The notes under the pieces were generated by a model. That model was not told the DNA's origin. It did no database searches and saw nothing but the letters and a program-made list of their open reading frames with translations. A DNA stretch of 48,763 nucleotides from Pseudomonas fluorescens (lineage in GTDB: Bacteria; Pseudomonadota; Gammaproteobacteria; Pseudomonadales; Pseudomonadaceae): positions 1 through 48,763 of the forward strand of contig NZ_JAGGOF010000071.1 of NCBI RefSeq assembly GCF_018614775.1, in the 5' to 3' direction. Below are positions 1 through 9,257 of this stretch, piece by piece. The number at the start of each line of letters is the position of its first letter. The first letter of the stretch is position 1. The translations under genes were made by a program, and so were the position numbers.

Positions 1-413
1 GCCTTGTGACGGATGCTTTTTCGCGAAAGATCGTGGGCTATCACGTCCATGAAAGCCTGCACACCGAGTCGGTCGCGCAGGCGCTGCGCCGGGCGGTGAA
101 GCACCGTCGAACGGAGCAGCCACTGGTTCATCACTCGGACAGAGGCAGCCAGTATTGCTCGGGAATGTACCAGGAACTGCACGCGAAACACGGCATCAGG
201 TGTTCGATGACGGACGGCTATGACTGCTACCAAAATGCCTTGGCAGAGCGGGTCAACGGGATATTGAAGACGGAGCTTTTGCTCCAGCGACCACAGGATT
301 TAACGCAGGCGAAGAAGATGGTGAGCGAGTCGGTATCGATCTACAACCGCGAGCGTCCGCACCTGTCGTTGAAATACAAAACGCCCGATGCGATGCATCG
401 GGCGTTAGGGTGA
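1..413 (+). CDS. IS3-family transposase OrfB, 3' part
   Basis: Partial gene whose 5' end lies before the window; the frame is open from base 3 and stops at 411-413. It encodes the C-terminal part of an rve-type (DDE) integrase domain. The second catalytic Asp is in HHSDRGSQY, and the catalytic Glu is in NALAERVNGILKTEL, followed by the usual IS3 OrfB ending YNRERPHLSLKYKTP. By family knowledge OrfB is made as a frameshift fusion with a small OrfA that carries the HTH; OrfA is not visible here. The frame is intact to its stop, so the copy could be functional if the missing part is whole. It lies upstream of pilSR and does not interrupt a recognisable gene on its right side. Confidence 0.9.
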   Translation, partial: LVTDAFSRKIVGYHVHESLHTESVAQALRRAVKHRRTEQPLVHHSDRGSQYCSGMYQELHAKHGIRCSMTDGYDCYQNALAERVNGILKTELLLQRPQDLTQAKKMVSESVSIYNRERPHLSLKYKTPDAMHRALG

Positions 414-444
414 AACAGGTGTAAACCTATTTCAGGACTAGACA
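1..444 (+). mobile_element. Right end of an IS3-family insertion sequence
   Basis: The element comprises the transposase end plus about 30 bp of flanking sequence. The bases after the stop, about 419-444, end in TTTCAGGACTAGACA and look like the right terminal inverted repeat of an IS3-type element. The left end and the target duplication are outside the window, so the exact border is inferred. Confidence 0.6.
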
Positions 445-518
445 TGGATTTTATTGCGCTGTGCGCCGTTCCTGTCCTTGGCTAAACTGCCTGATCTCTA
501 GCCAAAAAGCCGCCCATC

Positions 519-752
519 ATGCTTCGTTTACTGTTCTGGATCGCCCTGATTGCCGCCGCAGTATGGTTCTGGCGCAAGTTCAAGGGCGCCGCGTCCGCAC
601 CGAACGCTTCCCGGGAGCAGGACGCGCCGCCGATGGTCCGCTGCGCCCATTGTGGCGTGCATATGCCACGTGACCGGGCGCTGGCCCTCGAACAACAGTG
701 GTATTGCAGCCAGGCTCACCTCGAGCAAGGCCCGGGCACTCGTGATCGCTGA
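519..752 (+). CDS. PP0621-family small membrane protein
   Basis: A 77-residue protein. Residues 2-18 form one hydrophobic segment (LRLLFWIALIAAAVWFW), then a basic stretch, then a cytosolic tail with Cys pairs: CAHC at about 46-49 and a later WYCSQAH. This resembles a small zinc-ribbon-like fold. The protein is conserved next to pilS in fluorescent pseudomonads and is known only as the PP0621 family; I know of no assigned function. Its stop codon overlaps the GTG start of pilS by 11 bp, so translational coupling with pilS is likely. The ribosome binding site is weak. Confidence 0.75.
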   Translation: MLRLLFWIALIAAAVWFWRKFKGAASAPNASREQDAPPMVRCAHCGVHMPRDRALALEQQWYCSQAHLEQGPGTRDR

Positions 753-2331
753 GGCGACGAGCCCGCGCGTCAAACAGACGCAGCGCCTGCTGCGTCTCTA
801 TCACCTGTACCGCCTGAGCATCGGCATCACCTTGGTGCTGTTGATCTCCAGCAACATGGACAACCGTTTGCTGGAGTTCGCCAATGACGACCTGCTGCGC
901 AGTGGCAGCTGGTTGTACCTGGTATTGAACATCCTGCTGGTGGTGTTCCTGGAAAACACCCGCCGCCCTGCCCGCCTGTTCGGCCTGGCCCTGGCCGACG
1001 TGCTGTTGCTCTCCTGGTTGTTCTTCGTCGCGGGCGGCGCCCCCAGCGCCATCGGCAACCTGCTCATCGTCTCCGTGGCGATCGGCAACACACTGCTGCG
1101 AGGCCGAATCGGCCTGTTGATCGCCGCCGTCGCCACCCTCGGCATCGTCGGTTCGAGTTTCTTCCTCGGGCTGAGCGATACGAACCGTCCCAGCAGCTAT
1201 TTGCAGGCCGGTACCCTGGGGGTGCTGTGTTTCGCCGCCGCGTTGCTGGTGCAAGGCCTGACCCGGCGCCTGGAAGCCAGCGAAACCCTGGCCGAGCAAC
1301 GGGCCAGCGAAGTGATCGGCCTGGAAGCGCTCAACGCCCTGATCCTGCAACGCATGCGCACCGGCATCCTGGTGCTCGACCGGCAGCGCCGGGTGCAACT
1401 GGCCAACGAAAGCGCCCTGAACCTGCTGGGCATGCACGACCTGGTCGGCCAGCAGATCGACGACTACTCCAGCGCCCTGGTCGAACGCCTGCAACTGTGG
1501 CTGAACAACCCCAGCCTGCGACCACAGAGCCTGACCGTCATCGGCACCGGCCTGAGCCTGCAACCGAGTTTCATCGCCCTGGGGCATCACGAGCAGCACC
1601 AGATCCTGGTGTTTCTCGAAGATCTGGCCCAGGTGTCCCAGCAGGCCCAGCAACTGAAACTCGCCTCCCTCGGACGCCTCACCGCTGGTATTGCCCATGA
1701 AATCCGCAATCCCTTGGGCGCCATCAGCCACGCGGCGCAATTGCTGCGGGAGTCCGAGGAACTGAACGACGCCGACCGGCGTCTGACGCAGATTATTCAA
1801 GACCATTCCCAACGAATGAATCGCGTCATTGAAAACGTCTTGCAGCTGTCCCGTCGCCAGCAAACCACGCCGCAACGGCTCGACCTGCGGGCCTGGCTCG
1901 ACCAATTTGCCCAGCAGGCCCGCGAAAGCGCGACCGAGCATCAGGCGTTGCACTTGAGCATCGATCCGGGCGACTACACCACGCTGATGGACCCTGACCA
2001 GTTGACCCAAGTACTCGACAACCTGCTGCGCAACGCCTGGCGCCACAGCGCGATGGCCCATGAACGGGCCGAAGCCTGGTTGAAGCTGTTCATCGCCCCC
2101 CACAGTCAGTTATCCACGCTGGACATCATCGACAACGGCCCCGGCGTGACACCTGAGCAGCAGGCTCATCTGTTCGAACCGTTCTTCACCACCAGCAGCC
2201 AGGGCACTGGCCTCGGGCTCTATCTGTCCCGTGAGCTGTGCGAAAGCAACCAGGCCCGCCTAGACTTCAAACCACGCCAAGGCGGCGGCTGCTTTCGCAT
2301 CACCTTTGCTCACGGACGGAAACAGATTTGA
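742..2331 (+). CDS. pilS: Sensor histidine kinase PilS
   Basis: 529 residues, close to the 530 of P. aeruginosa PilS. It is the membrane kinase that senses pilin in the inner membrane and controls PilR and hence pilA transcription. The GTG at 742 was chosen because it gives the family length and puts RLYHLYRLSIG near the N-terminus; the open frame extends upstream but overlaps the previous gene. An N-terminal block of about six membrane segments (residues ~25-170) is followed by a PAS-like region (~200-300). The HisKA motif LTAGIAHEIRNPLG has the phospho-acceptor His at 319. The HATPase part shows N (LLRNAWRHS), DNGPGV and GTGLGLYLSRE. The stop overlaps the TTG start of pilR, so the two form an operon. 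Confidence 0.95.
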   Translation: MIAEATSPRVKQTQRLLRLYHLYRLSIGITLVLLISSNMDNRLLEFANDDLLRSGSWLYLVLNILLVVFLENTRRPARLFGLALADVLLLSWLFFVAGGAPSAIGNLLIVSVAIGNTLLRGRIGLLIAAVATLGIVGSSFFLGLSDTNRPSSYLQAGTLGVLCFAAALLVQGLTRRLEASETLAEQRASEVIGLEALNALILQRMRTGILVLDRQRRVQLANESALNLLGMHDLVGQQIDDYSSALVERLQLWLNNPSLRPQSLTVIGTGLSLQPSFIALGHHEQHQILVFLEDLAQVSQQAQQLKLASLGRLTAGIAHEIRNPLGAISHAAQLLRESEELNDADRRLTQIIQDHSQRMNRVIENVLQLSRRQQTTPQRLDLRAWLDQFAQQARESATEHQALHLSIDPGDYTTLMDPDQLTQVLDNLLRNAWRHSAMAHERAEAWLKLFIAPHSQLSTLDIIDNGPGVTPEQQAHLFEPFFTTSSQGTGLGLYLSRELCESNQARLDFKPRQGGGCFRITFAHGRKQI

Positions 2332-3674
2332 ATACACGCTCACGGCAACGAATCCTGATCGTCGATGACGAACCGGACATCCGCGAACTCCTGGACATCA
2401 CCCTGGGAAGGATGAAACTCGACACCCGCAGCGCCAAGAACCTGGCCGAGGCCCAAGCCCTGCTGGCGGACGAGGCTTTCGACCTGTGCCTGACCGACAT
2501 GCGCCTGCCCGACGGCACCGGCCTGGAACTGGTGCAGCACATCCAGCAACGATACCCTCAATTGCCGGTGGCGATGATCACCGCCTACGGCAGCCTGGAA
2601 ACCGCCATCGACGCTCTCAAGGCCGGGGCTTTTGACTTCCTGACCAAACCGGTCGACCTGGCCCGGCTCCGGGAGCTGGTCACCAGCGCCCTGCGCCTGC
2701 CGCCCGTGACTACACCGGTCGCCACCCTCGAGCGCTGCCTGCTGGGCGATTCCCCGCCCATGCGCAGTGTGCGCAAACAGATTGAAAAACTCGCCCGCAG
2801 CCAGGCACCGGTGTACATCAGCGGCGAGTCGGGGTGTGGCAAGGAACTGGTCGCCCGGCTGATCCACGACCAAGGCCCCCGCTCCAACCGGGCTTTCGTA
2901 CCGGTCAACTGTGGGGCGATTCCCACGGAGCTGATGGAAAGTGAGTTTTTCGGCCACCGAAAAGGCAGCTTCAGCGGCGCCATCGAAGACAAGCCCGGGC
3001 TGTTCCAGGCCGCCCATGGCGGCACCCTGTTCCTCGACGAAGTGGCCGACCTGCCGCTGGCGATGCAGGTCAAGCTGTTGCGAGCCATCCAGGAAAAAGC
3101 CGTGCGCGCCGTCGGCGGCCAGCAGGAAGAGGTCGTGGACGTACGCATCCTCTGCGCCACCCACAAGGACCTCGACGCCGAAGTCGCCGCCGGGCGCTTT
3201 CGCCAGGACTTGTACTACCGGCTGAACGTCATCGAACTGCGCGTCCCGCCCCTGCGCGAACGCCGCGAAGACATCGAGCTGCTGGCCAACCACATGCTCC
3301 AGCGCTTGGCAGCCAACACCGGCAGCCCTGCGGTAAAACTCCACCCCCAAGCCCTGGATGCCCTCCGCAACTACCGTTTCCCGGGGAATGTACGTGAACT
3401 GGAAAACATGCTCGAACGGGCCTACACCCTGTGCGAACACCAACAGATCGAAGCCGACGACCTGCGCCTGGCAGAGGGCAACCACGTCACCGACGCAGGC
3501 AGCCCCGATCTGGTGCAGGTCGACAACCTGGAAGACTATCTGGAGGGCGTCGAACGCAAGCTCATCCTCCAGGCTTTGGAGCAAACCCGCTGGAACCGCA
3601 CGGCGGCGGCCCAGCGGTTGAAGTTGTCGTTTCGCTCGATGCGGTATCGGTTGAAGAAACTGGGGTTGGATTGA
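2328..3674 (+). CDS. pilR: Sigma54-dependent response regulator PilR
   Basis: 448 residues. It activates pilA with sigma54 RNA polymerase after phosphorylation by PilS. The start is the TTG at 2328, overlapping the PilS stop and preceded by GGACGGA; the frame upstream of it is inside pilS. The receiver domain has acidic residues in VDDEPD, phospho-acceptor Asp57 in CLTDMRLPDG and the conserved Lys in LTKPVD. The AAA+ domain has Walker A GESGCGKE, the sigma54-contact loop GSFSGA (a variant of GAFTGA), Walker B LFLDEV and an arginine finger region. A Fis-type HTH closes the protein (WNRTAAAQRLKLSFRSMRYR). It has all parts of a functional NtrC-class activator. The gene ends about 65 bp before a convergent gene. 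Confidence 0.96.
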   Translation: MNTRSRQRILIVDDEPDIRELLDITLGRMKLDTRSAKNLAEAQALLADEAFDLCLTDMRLPDGTGLELVQHIQQRYPQLPVAMITAYGSLETAIDALKAGAFDFLTKPVDLARLRELVTSALRLPPVTTPVATLERCLLGDSPPMRSVRKQIEKLARSQAPVYISGESGCGKELVARLIHDQGPRSNRAFVPVNCGAIPTELMESEFFGHRKGSFSGAIEDKPGLFQAAHGGTLFLDEVADLPLAMQVKLLRAIQEKAVRAVGGQQEEVVDVRILCATHKDLDAEVAAGRFRQDLYYRLNVIELRVPPLRERREDIELLANHMLQRLAANTGSPAVKLHPQALDALRNYRFPGNVRELENMLERAYTLCEHQQIEADDLRLAEGNHVTDAGSPDLVQVDNLEDYLEGVERKLILQALEQTRWNRTAAAQRLKLSFRSMRYRLKKLGLD

Positions 3675-3738
3675 GCCTCGGGTTTTGAAGCTCTCGCTTG
3701 CTCCCTCGCCACAATGTCGCTCTGTGCGATCCGTTGAC

Positions 3739-4098
3739 CTATGCCACTGGCACCCGCTCATCCAGCACGCGATTGGCCAATAGCTCGCTCAACTCAATCA
3801 GTTGCTGCACGCCCAACGCCACGTGCCGTCGTGAGCCTTCAAGCTCGAAGGCCAGGTCGCTGATGGTTGCGTTGGCTGATGCGAGGGTTTCGCTGAGGTT
3901 GGCGAGGAGGCACTCGACGTCAATGCCCTCCACGACGGTGAACAGTTGGCTTGAGGTGGATTTTTCTTTGGCTTCAGGTTGAGGGGCTAGGTAGTAGTCG
4001 AGGGCGCGCTTGGCGGCTTCATCGAGATTTTTGGGGTTAAGGCCGGTGTAGGGAGAAGGGTTGTTGGTTTCTGAACGTGATTGAGGTTTGTCACTCAT
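3739..4098 (-). CDS. DUF6124 family protein
   Basis: 119 residues, soluble, with no signal peptide or membrane segment. The N-terminus is polar (MSDKPQSRSETNNPSPYTGLNP), then comes a helical region ending in QLIELSELLANRVLDERVPVA. The family is common in Pseudomonas as a small stand-alone gene and often in several copies; its function is unknown to me. The start ATG at 4098 is preceded by TGGAG at good spacing. It is convergent with pilR and has its own upstream region. Confidence 0.75.
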   Translation of the reverse strand: MSDKPQSRSETNNPSPYTGLNPKNLDEAAKRALDYYLAPQPEAKEKSTSSQLFTVVEGIDVECLLANLSETLASANATISDLAFELEGSRRHVALGVQQLIELSELLANRVLDERVPVA

Positions 4099-4380
4099 TG
4101 CGGTACTCCAGCGAAAAATGGATTACCAAGGTTATGCAGGCCGCGACGCCCGGACGCTGAACTGGCAGCGACCGGGAAAGGTTAGCGAGAAGGCTTCCCA
4201 CCTGGCAACCGCCAGAGATCGTCGGAAGATTCTGCCCGGATGTACGAGCATTCCCACAAATTCTGGTTGGCTGTCAGGTCCTTGTAGGTGTGTATATCCG
4301 TTTCTGCGGTAACGGCTACTAAAACTCGCCGAGGCGGCCTAGTAGCCGACCTGCTTTTTGGAGCGACCGCGTTCCCCCCT

Positions 4381-4468
4381 GTGGGAGCGGGCTTGCTCGC
4401 GAAAGCGGTGGGTCAGCATGCAGTGATTTTGGATGTGCCGACGCCTTCGCGAGCAAGCCCGCTCCCAC
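4381..4468. repeat. REPIN (inverted REP pair)
   Basis: The left arm starts GTGGGAGCGGGCTTGCTCGC and the right arm is its reverse complement, ending GCTCCCAC. The spacer is about 45 bp. It has the Pseudomonas REPIN form and lies downstream of thiO. Confidence 0.85.
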
Positions 4469-4517
4469 AATTGGATCGGGGTATAGCCGATAGGGCCAGG
4501 CCGGCTGTTAGGCCGCC

Positions 4518-4540
4518 TCGCGAGCAAGCTTTGCTCCCAC
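4518..4540. repeat. Single REP hairpin
   Basis: One REP arm, TCGCGAGCAAGCTTTGCTCC followed by CAC, folds into a short hairpin. It lies just after the REPIN at 4381-4468, downstream of thiO. Confidence 0.65.
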
Positions 4541-4582
4541 AGTCCCACAGTCCAGTTCCCACAGTCAGCCTGCCGCCAGAAC

Positions 4583-5683
4583 CTACAACCGCCCCGCCGG
4601 CGCATACGGCGCAGGATCAATCACCGGCTCACGCCCCAACATCACATCCACAAACAACCGACACGACGCCGGCGCCAACACCAATCCATTACGGTAATGC
4701 CCACAATTCAACCAAAGCCCCGCAAACCCCGGCACCTCACCGATAAAGGGAACCCCCTCCGGCGACCCAGGCCGCAACCCAGCCCAATGCCCCACCACCT
4801 CGGCATTTGCCAGCGCCGGAATCAACTGTTGCGCCGAAATCTTCAGGCTCTCAAGCGCAACATCAGTCGGCGTCTTGTCGAAGCCCTCACGTTCCAAGGT
4901 ACTGCCCACCAGGATATGCCCGTCACGACGAGGAATCGCATAACGCCCCTTGGCCAGGACCATGCTCGACAGAAAATCCGATGCGCACTTGTACAGGATC
5001 ATCTGCCCCTTGACCGGCTCCACCGGCAGTTTCAGCCCCAGCGTACCAAGCAGCTCGCCACTCCAGGCACCTGCGGCCAGCACCACCTGATCGCCATGAA
5101 CCGGCCCCGCCGAGCTGTTCACGCCCACTACGCGCTCGCCGTCGCGAATGAACCCACTGATCTCGCTGTGCTCATGCAACGTGACATTGGGCAGCGCCAG
5201 CAAGGCGGCCTTGAGGGATTTCACCAATCGCGGGTTGCGCACGTTGGCGACGTCGGCCATGTAGATCGCCCGGGAAAAACCCGGGCCCAGCACCGGCACC
5301 GCATCATGGACGCAAGAGATATCCACAGCCCGCAACGGGCGCCCTTCCCGCTCAGCCCAGGCCAGCGCTTCTTGCTGGTCATCCAGGTCCAGCCAATACA
5401 GCCCGGTGACATGCACCTGCGGGTCAATCCCGGTGGCTGCAAACAGACGTTGCCCCAGCTGTGGGTAAAAATCCTGCGACCAATGGGCCAACGCGGTGAC
5501 CGCCGGGCTATAGCGCCAAGGGTACAACGGCGACACGATACCGCCGCCGGCCCAGGACGATTCCTGGCCGACACTGGAGCGGTCCAGCAGCACCACGCGT
5601 TGCCCTTCGGACGCCAGATTGAACGCGGTCAGCAGGCCGATGACTCCGCCGCCGACAATCACCACTTGCTGTTGCCTGGTCAT
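4583..5683 (-). CDS. thiO: Glycine oxidase ThiO
   Basis: 366 residues, an FAD-dependent amine oxidase of the D-amino-acid-oxidase (DAO) family. It oxidises glycine to the imine used for the thiazole ring of thiamine. The dinucleotide-binding motif is at the N-terminus (VVIVGGGVIGLLTAFNLA), with the acidic end of the ADP-binding beta strand in LLDRS. The DAO signature near the C-terminus is GHYRNGLVLAP. The ATG at 5683 was chosen because the fold begins directly after it; the upstream extension only offers a TTG. It lies 56 bp downstream of pilE on the same strand, so read-through from the pilin operon is possible, although the function is unrelated. No TPP riboswitch was recognised upstream. 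Confidence 0.9.
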   Translation of the reverse strand: MTRQQQVVIVGGGVIGLLTAFNLASEGQRVVLLDRSSVGQESSWAGGGIVSPLYPWRYSPAVTALAHWSQDFYPQLGQRLFAATGIDPQVHVTGLYWLDLDDQQEALAWAEREGRPLRAVDISCVHDAVPVLGPGFSRAIYMADVANVRNPRLVKSLKAALLALPNVTLHEHSEISGFIRDGERVVGVNSSAGPVHGDQVVLAAGAWSGELLGTLGLKLPVEPVKGQMILYKCASDFLSSMVLAKGRYAIPRRDGHILVGSTLEREGFDKTPTDVALESLKISAQQLIPALANAEVVGHWAGLRPGSPEGVPFIGEVPGFAGLWLNCGHYRNGLVLAPASCRLFVDVMLGREPVIDPAPYAPAGRL

Positions 5684-5739
5684 GTATTGATTCGACTCAT
5701 AGGACAGAGGGCGCAAGACCGCGCCCGAAACAAAGAAAC

Positions 5740-6144
5740 CTAGCGCCCCCAGCAGTCCTTGGCGGTCAACCCGGTGGCGGCGTTGAGGATACCCCGTACG
5801 CCGGTATTGGTGATCGTGAAGTCACCGCATTTGTCCGTGGCCATGGACGACCCAGGCTTGCGCGCGGCGGTCAGGGTGAAGCTCTGGTCCGCCAGCGTCG
5901 GGGTAATGGTGTAGAAATCGTTACCGCCGCTCAAGCCCGTCACGATGGTGTTGTAGACATTGTTCTTCGAGTAGTAGCGCTCGAGAATCTGCGCCTGCTC
6001 CGACAACAGCCCGGCGATTTCGGTACGTCGGCCCTTCTTCATGTATTCGGTCAGGCTCGGATAGCCGATGGTGATCACGATACCGATGATCGCGATGACG
6101 ATCATGAGTTCGATCAAGGTGAAGCCCCGGTTGAATCTGCGCAT
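5740..6144 (-). CDS. pilE: Type IV minor pilin PilE
   Basis: 134 residues. The short basic leader MRRFNRG is followed by the prepilin motif FTLIELMIVIAIIGIVITIGYPSL, so prepilin peptidase would cut after Gly7 and leave N-methyl-Phe, with Glu5 of the mature protein present. Two Cys (KCGDF and KDCWGR) would close the C-terminal disulfide loop. The start at 6144 has AGAGG upstream; a longer frame begins at 6174 inside pilY1. It is the last gene of the minor pilin operon, 11 bp after pilY1. By family knowledge PilE joins FimU, PilV, PilW and PilX in priming the pilus tip. Confidence 0.92.
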   Translation of the reverse strand: MRRFNRGFTLIELMIVIAIIGIVITIGYPSLTEYMKKGRRTEIAGLLSEQAQILERYYSKNNVYNTIVTGLSGGNDFYTITPTLADQSFTLTAARKPGSSMATDKCGDFTITNTGVRGILNAATGLTAKDCWGR

Positions 6145-6155
6145 GCCCTTGCCTC

Positions 6156-9100
6156 TCACTGTATTTGCCGCCACATGATGCGTCGGCTGCCGCCTACTGA
6201 TTTGCCCAGCAGATTGGTGATGCCACCACTGGAGTCGTTCACGACCATGTTGGTCGCGCCGTTGGCACTGACGACAGCGCTCAAGGTCGGAATACCCCCC
6301 GTGAACACCACGCCCGCCGAGATCGTGTCGAGGCTGTTGAGCGCGCCGTCGCCATTGGTGTCGAGCACCGCGTAGTTGAGCATCTTACCGTTGAACGCAT
6401 CCACTTCGATCAGTTTGCCGGTGCCGAAGCTGACGCAAGGATCGGTGGTGTCCACCGCGGCGGTGGTAAAGACCACGCGCCCGAGCACCAGGTTGGCTGG
6501 GTTGATGACCCGTTCCCCGGTCAACGCGTTGTTGTACACCAGGGGCAGGTACCAGCCCTTCTTAGCAGGGTATGCCACGTCCGTCTGGCTGGTGGTCACG
6601 AACTGCCCCGTGCTGCCAGAAAACACACCGGTGATCGACTGGGCCTGCAAGCTCGATACGGTGATTTGCCCCCCACCGCCCGTGGCGTCCCATATCGAGT
6701 AGAAAGCCTGCAGATCCTTGTTGAGCTTGTCCGCTGCCTCGTTGAATTTGCCCGTACCGAAAAAAACCTGGGTGCCGCCCTGGGGATTGTCCGCCAGCAG
6801 CGGCTGCACGGTGATGGGCTGGGTAGCGCCACCGGGCGCGGTGAACAATGGCTGGCCTCCAAACGCCAGTCCCCACGACGTCGGGGACGTGCCGCTGAGG
6901 TCGAATTTCCACATCCGTCCCTTCAAATCGCCACCGTATGCGGCCTGCACCACGTTCTGCGAATTGACCCGAAGCTTGACCGACGACAGGCCGTTATCGG
7001 TCTCGCTGCTGTTGATGACGATTTTACGGATCAACGAACCGTCACGGATGTCCACCACGTACAGCGCCGCCACGCCGCTGTTGCTGCCGTAGCCATTGGC
7101 GATGAACGCCGCCCAGCGACCGTCCGCCAGGCGCGCGACTTCCGGACGTGCGTAGGCATAGCCCAGGTCATTGAAATTGTTGGCCGTGCTGGCAACAGCC
7201 GGCGCGCTGATTTCCCACAGCGCCCGCAACGCATTGCCCGCCGCCGCATCGAACAGTTGCACCGCATAGAACGCCTTGCCGCCCGCCCCAGTGCCGCCCA
7301 GGGCCAATGTTTTCCAGGCGCTGCCCGCCTGCACATCAAAAACGCCGACCTGCCCGTCCACCAGGAACTGGTGGCTCACGCCATTGACGTAATTGGGGTC
7401 GGCGATATTGTCCAGCGAGAGCAGCACGCTGGAAGGCATATAGGCGTAACGCCGCGTGCCGTTTGTACTGTTGATGACACTGAAGAAGCCGTCGTTGGCG
7501 TTCACCACCAGGCTGTCGTTCATGTTCGTCGCCTTGGTTGCCAGATAGGTGCTGTAGCTGGTGTCGTTCAGCAGATCCGAGGCGGTCTGGTCATTGGACG
7601 ACGCCAGCACCAGGGGCGAGTTGATGATGTCCCCCAGTAATACGCTGCGCACCTTCAGGCCGGTCTTGTTGACACCTTTGCTCCACTCCACCAGATCATT
7701 GCCGGTGACACCCGAGGGCAGGCCCTGATTGAGGACGGTTTGTTGCGCGGCTGAAAAGTTGCCATAGGCCAAGGTCACCGGCGCGTTGGTCGCGGTGTTC
7801 CAGGATTGGTAAATCGGCGCCAAGGCGCTGGGCACGATCGCGGTGTCGGTGGTCCACTGTACCGCCGCCGTATCGACCGTGCCTGCGGACGTGAATCCAA
7901 ACGCCCGGATGGTCCCGCGCCAGTCCTTGGGGTCATACGTGGTCTGATAGAAACTGGAGGTACTGGTTAGCGAAGCACCGTTGGTAGCGCCACCGCCCCC
8001 CGAGCCGGCCTTGGAGGTGATGTCGCTCAGCGCCGAAGACAAGGCCGAACTCAGGCCTTCGCTGTCAGTCGCCTGGTAATAGGTGCCGGCGCCGTAGCGG
8101 GCGGCATCGGACAACATCGGGCTGGCGGCGGTAAACCCCACGGTGTAGGTGTTGAGGTATTGCCGGGGGAAATCCGTAGCGTTCCAGCTCTTACCGGTGG
8201 CATCGGTGCCGGTGGAGCGCATGTCGATGTCGAAAGCGAACTTGGCTATGTCGTCCAGGTAAAGCGTATCGCCCTCCCCGTCGCCATTGGGATTATCACC
8301 ATCGTTGCTGCTGATGCCATCCCAGTTGGGCAGGCGTGTCCCGCCCAGCGGGTCATTGGTGGGGAACGTCCGGTCATAGGTGGGCAAGCCATCGGTGATC
8401 ACCACGCCGAAGTTTTTCTGGCACCGGTATTGGATCGGACTGGTGTAGGTGGTCGGGGTGGCGTTGTAATAAGGCGCCATGCCCCTGAAATAGCGGGTGA
8501 CCTCGTAATAGCTCTCGGCCAACGGCGTATTCGCGACAGCGCCCAAAGCACTGATCGAGTTGATCAAGGCGGTGTAGTTGGTATTGGCCTGGGTCTGGGT
8601 GACGCTGCCGCTGACCGGCGACAGGTCGCTGACTGCCCGGGAAATAAAGCCTCCGGGGCCGGAATTGCTGCTATTGGGCGGGTTGAACGTGGCCAGGCCA
8701 ATGCGCAAGGCACGGTTGTTGGTAACCAGGTCCGTGGACACATCCCGGGCGACATTGATTCGATAGTCGTTGGGAATCGTGCCGGTGGTGAAGTCCCGGT
8801 TCGAGCCGTTGGCCAGTGTCAGAAGATACGCCAGATATTGGGTGGTGTAGCGGGTATTGCCGCCGCCCACCGGATCCGGCAAGCGCAAGCAGACTCGGCC
8901 TAGATTACCCCGGTAGAAGCCGTACCAGCCGCTCGTACAATTGCCACGGAACAGGCTGCCCAGCAAAACGTTTCCATCGTCTGGATCCAGCGGTACACCT
9001 CCAGAACAACTCGTGCTGGAATTACAGTTGGAAATAGGGGGCCGCGGTACCGTCGGATCGAACCCCGACGCCCAGATGATGTTGTTCATACTCCCCGAAT

Positions 9101-9257
9101 CGTCGATCAGCAGCATCACGTTTGGCGTAACGGCGGCCGCGCTCAACAAGGGCGAGTCCGACGGTGTGAATGCATAGGCCGGGGCCGCCAGATAAAGGCT
9201 GCATACCGCGCCCCATAACACCTGCATCCAGCGGCGAAGCGCCTCAGTATTTCGCAT
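6156..9257 (-). CDS. pilY1: PilY1 pilus tip adhesin
   Basis: 1033 residues, secreted. The signal peptide is about residues 1-29, ending APAYA. A von Willebrand A-like domain follows at once, with the metal-binding motif DDSGSM (Asp52, Ser54, Ser56). A Gly/Ser-rich linker (SGGGGATNGAS) precedes the C-terminal PilY1 beta-propeller. That domain carries a calcium loop, DTNGDGALNSLD, from residue 966. PilY1 is known as the tip factor that controls extension and retraction and binds surfaces. Its start overlaps pilX by 14 bp. The small gene pilY2, found after pilY1 in P. aeruginosa, is absent; pilE follows directly. Confidence 0.94.
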   Translation of the reverse strand: MRNTEALRRWMQVLWGAVCSLYLAAPAYAFTPSDSPLLSAAAVTPNVMLLIDDSGSMNNIIWASGFDPTVPRPPISNCNSSTSCSGGVPLDPDDGNVLLGSLFRGNCTSGWYGFYRGNLGRVCLRLPDPVGGGNTRYTTQYLAYLLTLANGSNRDFTTGTIPNDYRINVARDVSTDLVTNNRALRIGLATFNPPNSSNSGPGGFISRAVSDLSPVSGSVTQTQANTNYTALINSISALGAVANTPLAESYYEVTRYFRGMAPYYNATPTTYTSPIQYRCQKNFGVVITDGLPTYDRTFPTNDPLGGTRLPNWDGISSNDGDNPNGDGEGDTLYLDDIAKFAFDIDMRSTGTDATGKSWNATDFPRQYLNTYTVGFTAASPMLSDAARYGAGTYYQATDSEGLSSALSSALSDITSKAGSGGGGATNGASLTSTSSFYQTTYDPKDWRGTIRAFGFTSAGTVDTAAVQWTTDTAIVPSALAPIYQSWNTATNAPVTLAYGNFSAAQQTVLNQGLPSGVTGNDLVEWSKGVNKTGLKVRSVLLGDIINSPLVLASSNDQTASDLLNDTSYSTYLATKATNMNDSLVVNANDGFFSVINSTNGTRRYAYMPSSVLLSLDNIADPNYVNGVSHQFLVDGQVGVFDVQAGSAWKTLALGGTGAGGKAFYAVQLFDAAAGNALRALWEISAPAVASTANNFNDLGYAYARPEVARLADGRWAAFIANGYGSNSGVAALYVVDIRDGSLIRKIVINSSETDNGLSSVKLRVNSQNVVQAAYGGDLKGRMWKFDLSGTSPTSWGLAFGGQPLFTAPGGATQPITVQPLLADNPQGGTQVFFGTGKFNEAADKLNKDLQAFYSIWDATGGGGQITVSSLQAQSITGVFSGSTGQFVTTSQTDVAYPAKKGWYLPLVYNNALTGERVINPANLVLGRVVFTTAAVDTTDPCVSFGTGKLIEVDAFNGKMLNYAVLDTNGDGALNSLDTISAGVVFTGGIPTLSAVVSANGATNMVVNDSSGGITNLLGKSVGGSRRIMWRQIQ

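Larger units (their letters stand above)
4099..4582. other. Non-coding stretch with REP elements
   Basis: This 484-bp stretch lies between the DUF6124 gene and thiO. 4099-4380 should hold the promoter of the DUF6124 gene, but I could not single one out. 4381-4540 holds a REP pair and a single REP. Short open frames here read through the palindromes and have no plausible protein features. Confidence 0.6.

Noticed and set aside
580..2103. Long open frame opposite pilS
   Set aside because: It is a shadow of the high-GC pilS codon pattern, with low-complexity Gln/Gly/Val composition and no domain.
2340..3761. Long open frame opposite pilR
   Set aside because: Same cause; pilR on the plus strand has a complete set of domains.
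4381..4540. CRISPR array
   Set aside because: Repeats are inverted pairs of the REP type with variable spacing; no array of direct repeats with unique spacers of constant length.
5684..5739. TPP riboswitch before thiO
   Set aside because: The 56-bp gap is too short and lacks the THI-box motifs.
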